The notes beneath the pieces were generated by a model that worked only from the letters and a program-made list of their open reading frames with translations, did no database searches and was not told the DNA's origin. From Copromyces sp. CBS 386.78 (taxonomy: Eukaryota > Ascomycota > Sordariomycetes > Sordariales > Sordariaceae), in assembly GCA_030685235.1 (NCBI GenBank), contig MU839085.1, positions 1 through 64,000 on the forward strand: DNA of 64,000 nt. Direction: 5' to 3'. The position numbers and the translations under genes were made by a program. Below, piece after piece: positions 57,320 through 64,000 of this stretch (positions within the stretch are counted from its first letter, which is position 1; each line of letters starts with the position of its first letter).

Positions 57320-59741
57320 GAAATTGCCTACAAGTGTCTCTCGGCAGATTCCTTTCCCGACCTTTTCTTTCGGTCCTTCTACTGTGTAGCTTGGTCAAAC
57401 TTTTGGCGGATTTCATTCCGCCCATGGGGCATCGATTATTCGGAAATCGGAACATATAAACCACTGTACCTTTCTCCACCGTGCTAGCCAAGCTGTGTCT
57501 CGGCGCCAAGTCATGGTCCAAACCCAAGTCGCTCCTCTCCAACAGTTTCAACACAACTTCACGAAAAATCACTGCTTCGAAAAGCTGACTTCACCAGTAA
57601 ACTCAGCGCGCCCAAAAGGGGGCTTTGTGCTCGGGTTAGCTATATGCTGGGTTGTGGTGAAGTTGATCCGGCGGTTTTGTGAAGAAAACCGCAGGTACTT
57701 GGGTTTCTGGCTTGCAAGACGTTGGCGGAAAAGGTACATGTGGTTTGTATATTCCGAATATTCACTGCCGCCCATGGTCGGCCACTGACACACCCACGGG
57801 CACATTACTTTTACCGTGTCCTCCTCTTCTTTTTTTCCCTTTACCTGCCCTTCTTCACTTCCTCTCCATCCTCGGCTCGACACCTTGAAAAAGGTTTAGC
57901 TCATGACGTGGACCCCGAGTGGCTGACTTTCAGCGAAGACTTTTTCAGTGTTCATCCATCACCTCTAGCCAAATCCGTTAGGTCCTCTTATCCTCTTTAC
58001 CTCGCATTGGCCTGCGGCACTTACTGTAATATCCCCTCGTGTGGGTCACTGCATGGTCTTGTGGTCTTGGGTAGGCAAATCGCTCCGGCATCCCACCACA
58101 GGCGTAGACAAATACTACTACACTAGCTCTTCACGGAATAGCCTCGGCCGCTGCTTGACCCTTTCCCTCGATTTCAAGTTCCTCATGCTCGTGTCTGTGA
58201 GAATGCCCAGGAATGCCATGGGCTATGGCATTTCCGACATACATTATTATAACGTTGACCTCGGGAATGCTTCCTCCCTGGGGTCTCTTATTTAACGGCG
58301 TGGTTCATTTCGTACAACTTTTGTGTTTCCCGCTTTGATTTTTACGCCTACATTATTCACATGGGTGTCAAGCTTTAAAACATGGACTTTCACATCTAAT
58401 AATCAGCTCAACAAGGTTGCGAGTGGAACGGAAAAACACAAATGACACGGTGATCGAGTTTCGTAAAACGGTTCATGCATTGCAAAGAACCTCAAAGGTC
58501 CGTTTCAACTTAGTCGGATCTGACTTGGCTGAGCAGCTGGTAGTCTGCACTCCAACAAGGAAGATCCAGGTCAAAAAGCACAAATGGCAAGAGACTTTGC
58601 AGCTCATCGACCTTGCCGGGGTTTCTAGCCAAAAGAACCCGTTCTTGGCTACTATAATGGATCCCGAGGGCCCCGTGGCATCACATACGCTACATAATAG
58701 GATAGTGACTAGGTAGTGTACTGACCAAAGGTGATTTGGCTGCTCACCTAACTACTCCGCTATTCTAGGCCCTCTCGGGCACAGCTTTGGAACCATCCTA
58801 AACTCTCCCTACGTGTCGGAACCAGTCCTTCACCTTCGCTACTGTCTTGTCTTTCCCTACAGAAGAACACCGGGAGCAGAAGCGCAGGCGCCCGAGTTGT
58901 AATCCAAGCGGGTATCTCATCCTCACCAACCCACCACCAAGCCCATATCGTACACTACACCAGGTGCGGGCCGCAGTATTACGCCATACGGAAGGTCAAT
59001 CTTCTTCTGCTAGACTCTTCTGTCCATCTCCGCTGCAGCCAAGCTGACGCCAGGTCCGGCACAGCAGCCCGGAAACAGACCTCCCGTACGGGTCCTTTTA
59101 ACGTTAGCCATCATCATCCCCTGCAGGACAAGCAACGCGCTGGTACAAGGCTGGTCCTCCCCCGCGCTGTTCCTTCGCTTCAAGCTGGAGTTGCTGCATG
59201 TGATGTTACATGTAGGCCCTCTCCGATAGCTTTCCTCCCTCGCTCATCTTGTTAGCAATTAACACCTGCTTCTACTGGACCTGTTAAGACGGACCGACTC
59301 CTGGCCTGCCCCTAGGTAGAATAGGGCAGCGGAGACTGGGGACACTGAGCTTCAACAAATTTTGGTGGTGGGTTCCATTGGTGATGAAGGCCAAATCTCT
59401 TATGTAGCTACACTGCCCACTTACATGTGTTTACATTCTGAGAAGGAATTCAGAATTGTATATTCACGGCAGGACCCTTGAGGTGGTTGATCCTCGCCCA
59501 CCCTTCCGGTCATCAGTCTCAATTCGGAGGAGCAACATAAAAGACCACGGTGATCGACATCAGATCTCGCTAGACGGGAGCGACGCCTTCTCCACCCCTC
59601 ACTAAAAAGCTGGTTACGTGCATTCGACCACGCGCGCACACAGAGCAGCATTCGATATATATTTCTGCTCTCCTCGCTTTCTGGTCCACACCTCGCTCCC
59701 GGTTCCCGGTGCGGCGTAGTTGTGAACCCCCGTCCGCCAAG

Positions 59742-61054
59742 ATGGGTTGGACATACAACACCACAGATCCCGATGCGCCTACAATAGGCCACCAGATCGC
59801 GAGCGTTGCCATCGCCCTTACCATTCTCTCCTTGATCACTGTGTGTCTCCGAACCTATGTGCGAGCGATTTTGCTCAAGGCCATCGGGTTCGATGACTGG
59901 GTTATCATCCTGACATGGATCGCGGCGGCTGGTTTTGCGGTCGTGTCAGCCGTTCGTGAGTAACTCCTAAAACCACGAGGATCAATCTCGTTCTTTTCTG
60001 ACAGGTGAATATAGAGACGAAATGGGGCTTAGGATTGGTACATATGGCGGATTTTCCGGACCAAAATCTGTACCATTTTAATATCGTAAGTGCCTATGGT
60101 TGTCAGCATGGGACGGGAGCCTGGTAACTAACATTCCTACTCGCAGCTTCAATATATCGGCGCCCCTTTGTTAGTTTAAACCCATCCTTACGGCTTATAC
60201 CTGATGTTCCAGGAACACTGACCTTGAACACAGTTATATCTCGAGTATTTTCGGCTTCAAGCTCGCCTTGCTCACCTCATACCTTCGTTTTATCCCCAAG
60301 GGCATTTACCGGTACACTACCGTCGGCGTCATTATCTCTTGCCTGCTGTTTCATCTGTCATTCTTGCTGGTCCAGCTTAACCTTTGCCAGCCCGTGGCAC
60401 GACAATGGGATCAAAGCATCTCGGGCACTTGTCTTAAAGGAGTGCCGTTCTATACTAGCATGGCGTCGCTGACTATGCTTTTCGATGCCATCTCGTAAGT
60501 TGCATCCCCAAGTTCTATTTCTCATCATCACGCGCTAACCCATTGGCCCTTGCAGTATGCTTCTCCCATTCCCAGTTCTCCTCAAATCCCAAATCCAGGC
60601 GCGGAAAAAGGTCGTTCTCCTTGGAATGTTCGGACTCGGCCTCTTCATCACCGTCATTCAGATTATCCGCATCCAGACCGTCAAGCGCCTCGTGAACCCA
60701 ATCGACTCCGCTCCTTTAATCCTTTGGTCGACCGTCGAGAACAACCTCGGTATCATCGTCACGAACGTCCCGACTCTTGCGCCCTTAATCAAGTACTTCA
60801 ACGAGAGATCGAGAGCCGGCGGTACCGGAAGCCGAACCCGTGGAACAGGATATCCGAACGAGATTGGGTCCCGCTACGCCCTGCAGACGTGGAGGACGGG
60901 CAAGAGCAAGGGGTGCGAGAAGTTGGAGAGCATGAACGACATGGACGGCGGAAGTATCGAGGGCCATGCGAGCAAGGGCGCCAACAACAGCACCGAGTTT
61001 ATTCTGGAGGGCGGTATTACGAAGAAGACCGAGGTGGTTATCACGCGAGAATAA
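59742..61054 (+). CDS. Seven-TM rhodopsin-domain (PTH11/SAT-type) membrane protein
   Basis: Five exons, 59742-59955, 60015-60085, 60147-60169, 60234-60494 and 60556-61054, give 355 residues. The product has about seven hydrophobic spans, the first at about 18-38. The motifs are those of the large fungal rhodopsin-domain family: QTKWGLGLVH after the second span, LQYIGAPFYISSIFGFKLAL, then LCQPVARQWDQSISGTC with the two Cys that probably form an extracellular disulfide, and ENNLGIIVTNVPTLAPL before a hydrophilic tail. The tail (about 275-355) is Gly-, Ser- and charge-rich. Relatives include PTH11-type receptors and several uncharacterised proteins; the ligand is unknown. All four introns are 59-64 nt with GT-AG ends, and the 23-nt third exon restores frame exactly. 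It lies isolated between two RIP-mutated blocks but is not itself RIP-damaged. Confidence 0.85.
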
Positions 61055-62081
61055 CACGTTCCTTTTTACCTGGTTGTTTTACAGCGAATACAGCAACAAA
61101 AAATATCAATTTTGAAAAAGCGAAAACGATATTCGGACGATTTCGGACGTTAATGTTTCGAAAATGTTTACACATATTTTGGGGGGGGTTTTTCTGGATA
61201 CCAACGAACGATGCCCAGGGGATTTAATGAGCATGAACGCTTGCGATGAATAGAAGTGTACATTAGACCAGCCAGTGATACCTATTTCTTCTTGACAACA
61301 ATCTCGACAGATACCATACCTACGATCCATCCATTACCCCAAAGTCGAATCGGGCTCTACCCCTTTACGTCTTAACCCATTCCAGCTACGACAAGTCGTC
61401 AACAAAAGAAAGAAGTCGATACATAGGGAATAGAGACCACATTACTTTTCTTCAAGGATCATTAAGACACAGGTACGTCAGTGCGTAAGCTTCAAACTGC
61501 GGAGAGACCGAGGGAGAGTAGTGTGGTTCCCTTACCCATGAACAACATTCATCATCGATCATCCATCCTCTTTCGGACAATGATCATGGATCGTCTCCCG
61601 TCGTCAACGACGAAATTTGCTCTCCCTCGGATCCGGCTCAATCCCCTAGTACCCAGTCCATTGCTTTCCGCTCCATTCAGATGACGAGAAGTTATTCGGG
61701 ATGTCTGTCTTACTGCGGAAGCAATTCCCCACCTTCAACTCCGTTACCGTTGCAACGCCGTGATTTTGCCTAGCGAGCCTAGACCTCACACAGAAGCACC
61801 GTTCGGAGTGGTTCCAAAACGGGGCATCTGTCAGAATATAGGGTTGGTTGAGAAGCCACTACTCCGACAATGTCGGAGCTCCAATTTTGCAGGTATAGCG
61901 TAGTGGTGCAAATCTGACAGCATTAAGAAGCTCGCCAAATTCTCAGCTGGGTGGATTTTCTTATACAAGTGTTCGGGGCGGGTCCCTTCCGTCTTTTACG
62001 TTCGGCTACGGCCCCGCGGCGCGCTTACGGCGACGCGGTTCCGTCGTTTTAGTAGATCCATCCATCTCTATGGGGGTATTT
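61055..62081. other. 3' region of membrane-protein gene and gene-free DNA
   Basis: Presumed 3' untranslated region, then normal-composition DNA with the second 91-bp mini-element (61829-61919). No gene is supported. Confidence 0.55.
61829..61919. mobile_element. 91-bp LTR-like mini-element, copy B
   Basis: Starts TGTCAGAAT and ends AATCTGACA. Flanked by GCATC (61824-61828) and GCATT (61920-61924), a 5-bp duplication with one C/T difference. The central palindrome is identical to copy A. Confidence 0.75.
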
Positions 62082-62254
62082 TGTTAGATTTACTAGTGTG
62101 AACTAGTTGATTGAACTGTCTAGAAACTAGCCCTCTAACAAATCCGCTCCAGAAGGTCTGGGGGGTGTTCGGGTATCCTAGAAATGCCAAGACCTGTAGT
62201 TAGGTAATTGGGACCCTCTATATCTAGGTGTGATCTGCACCCTATAATTTGATA
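62082..62254 (-). repeat. Third copia LTR copy
   Basis: Matches the 174-bp copia LTRs with one missing base. It starts TGTTAGATT and ends AATTTGATA. It is followed to about 62323 by the same internal sequence found inside the left LTR at 39613-39683, so it is the 3' end of a second copia copy on the minus strand that is interrupted or continues off the window. Confidence 0.85.
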
Positions 62255-64000
62255 TACCCCCTCACTTGCAGACCTCTTTCACCTTTTTAAGGTTAAAAGT
62301 AAAGTTATTTATAGATATCTTATAAAATAGTCTTCCCTTAGGCGGAGCCGGATAATGCCCGAGGGAGTTAGTGAAACGCCTATATTTACCTAGAGGAGGA
62401 GGAGATATAGTCTAAATACTAACCGAAATATTACTAAATATATAAACACTAACCGAAATATTACTAGATCTAACCTTACATCTCCCAAATTATATTATTA
62501 TTAATAATAATACTAAAACTATATTTAACTACCTTTATAACTTCAAATTCCTATCTTTACTATTACCAGCCCCCGACGGGGGGTACTATAGGGACGCCTA
62601 TAGTATAATAGTATATAAGGACGCTTATATATCCCTACTAGTATTGTAAATTGTAGAGACCCTTTTTGTTCGAATCCTATCTATAATTATTTATAATTAT
62701 TTTCTCCATTTCTATCTATTTCCACCCTTCTATTACCCTCCTATTACTTCCCTAATACCTATATTACCTTCCTATTACCTCTTTACTTCCCTAATACTTA
62801 AAATCTTGTCCGGTTGGCTATATTAGCGCGGGGGAGGGTCTTAACTAGGGGATAGGAGATATAAGTACGCTATAAAATATACTATCTCTCAGGTCGCTAT
62901 AAACGGGTACTTTATTACTACGGCGGAGTATTTATAAGGCGATTCGACTAGGGTACGTAGAATAAGCTATATTAAATTCCTTTTTTTTTTATTTTTAGGG
63001 TATTTTCTTACCTTATAACTATTTGAGACGGATTAGGAGAGGGAGAGAAAAGTCCGGAAGGGAAGGCGATTCTGTAACGGTAATATTAGCGGTAGCGGTA
63101 GTAATAGGGGTATTAACCTAATAATAACTATTTAGAATTTTATAGTAGGAGTTGGGGTTATTGGCGATAACGATAAGGGTAGCGTTAACCTATTCCCTAT
63201 TTCTAATTATACAGCGCTTAATAGCCGGCTCGAAAATTTTACGGACGGCCTCTTTAACTATATTATTTTTAAAAATAATATTTAAATTATAGAATTAGGT
63301 AGCAAATTAATTATTAATCTTAGGGATAGTAGGTATAGCGACGGCGACGGCGATAATAATTAATGGTTAATCTTTTAATAAACGATTAGGGTAACGGTAT
63401 TAATAGTTAATAGTTAATAAACGATAAAAGAGGAGAGAACGGGAATATAAATTTAAATAATAGGATTAGTATTAGTACTTTACATATAAATTGCTATTGA
63501 TTGGATATTCCTTCCTTTATTATTTCCTTCTTTTATTATTTCCTTCCTTTATTACCTCCTTCCTTTTATTACTTTATTACTATAAGACATGCCTTTTAAA
63601 GAATTTCGAATATAGTAAAGCTAAATAGTATAAATAGGGGCTAATTATTTTTTAATTACGGCGGTCTATTAGTAGTATTCTTACGAAGTCTTCCGCGAAG
63701 TCTACTTATATTCGTAGCTCTACTAAAAGGAATAATACTACTAGTTCGGCTACTGGCTAGTCTACCCCGAGATCTACTATATATACGGCTACCGGCCGGT
63801 CTACCCCATAATCTACCCCGTACCGGCCGGGCATCTTCACTAACGTCTCCTAGTCCCAATAATAGTTACCGAACTTAGTTAGAAGCCAGAGGAACGCCGA
63901 GATCGTTGCCGCGTATAATATAGGGAGGTAAAGGGTAGTTTAGTTGTAGTTGCTAGGGTATACGTTTGGCGATATTTGTAGCTCGATATTTAATAATATT
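62255..64000. mobile_element. RIP-mutated repeat DNA, second copia-associated block
   Basis: AT-rich and CpA-poor with many stops. The first about 70 bp are copia internal 3' sequence; after about 62324 unrelated repeat sequence begins, probably a nested element. A tandem duplication of ACTAACCGAAATATTACTA lies at about 62418-62471. A pyrimidine-rich TTCCTTTATTA array lies at about 63510-63575. No intact gene is visible, and the block runs off the window. Confidence 0.6.

Larger units (their letters stand above)
55221..59741. other. Intergenic region with small transposons, no supported gene
   Basis: Normal composition returns directly after the copia LTR. Three small elements (55727-55987, 56121-56478 and 57229-57319) are listed separately. 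A frame at 58417-58716 reads plausibly for 99 residues but starts with TTG, has no domain, and is not called. The last kilobase is the presumed promoter of the membrane-protein gene. Confidence 0.55.

Noticed and set aside
58417..58716. 99-codon frame reading fairly like protein
   Set aside because: Begins with TTG, its first ATG is near the end, and I see no upstream exon or family.

Overview
The window looks like nuclear DNA of a filamentous ascomycete, most likely a Sordariales fungus of the Neurospora type. The evidence is short GT-AG introns (mostly 56-130 nt) with CTRAC-type branch points, compact GC-rich genes with Neurospora-like proteins, and long AT-rich blocks in which CpA has almost vanished in favour of TpA. 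That last feature is the footprint of repeat-induced point mutation (RIP). The genus is an inference; the RIP pattern and intron style are read from the sequence.

Layout. Positions 1-38,000 are gene space. In order: a mitochondrial half-size ABC transporter of the MDL1 type (-), an RTT103-like CID protein (-), clathrin light chain (+), cytochrome c oxidase subunit VIIa (-), a 912-residue probable mitochondrial PPR-like protein (+), and an 8-kb gap with no convincing gene. Next come a 1,554-residue disordered protein with a C-terminal methyltransferase-like domain (+), a Dcr2-type membrane phosphoesterase (+), branchpoint-bridging protein BBP/SF1 (-), a Ure2p/Nu-class-like glutathione transferase (-), and a secreted berberine-bridge-type FAD oxidase (-). 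Most are housekeeping genes for mitochondrial energy and transport, RNA polymerase II termination, splicing and vesicle coating. They do not form an operon or cluster. Several pairs are divergent over 0.7-1 kb of shared promoter.

Positions 39,439-55,215 are one nested transposon stack. The outermost element is a RIP-mutated Ty1/copia retrotransposon on the minus strand, with 174-bp LTRs and a GAATC target duplication. Inside it are a complete RIP-mutated Ty3/gypsy element (222-bp LTRs, ATTTA duplication), a 240-bp unmutated insert, two MITEs with 8-bp duplications, and a 1.76-kb insert flanked by a 14-bp duplication. Removing these inserts leaves 5,383 bp, the normal size of a copia element, which supports the decomposition.

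Positions 55,220-62,080 return to normal base composition. This stretch holds a hAT-like MITE, a pogo/Fot1-like MITE, two copies of a 91-bp LTR-like mini-element, and one five-exon gene for a seven-TM rhodopsin-domain (PTH11/SAT-type) membrane protein. From 62,082 to the window end a second copia 3' end and more RIP-mutated DNA begin, so the membrane-protein gene lies between two probable heterochromatin blocks.

No tRNA, rRNA or CRISPR was seen. Exon coordinates were worked out by hand from splice-site sequence and reading frame; none has been checked against transcripts.
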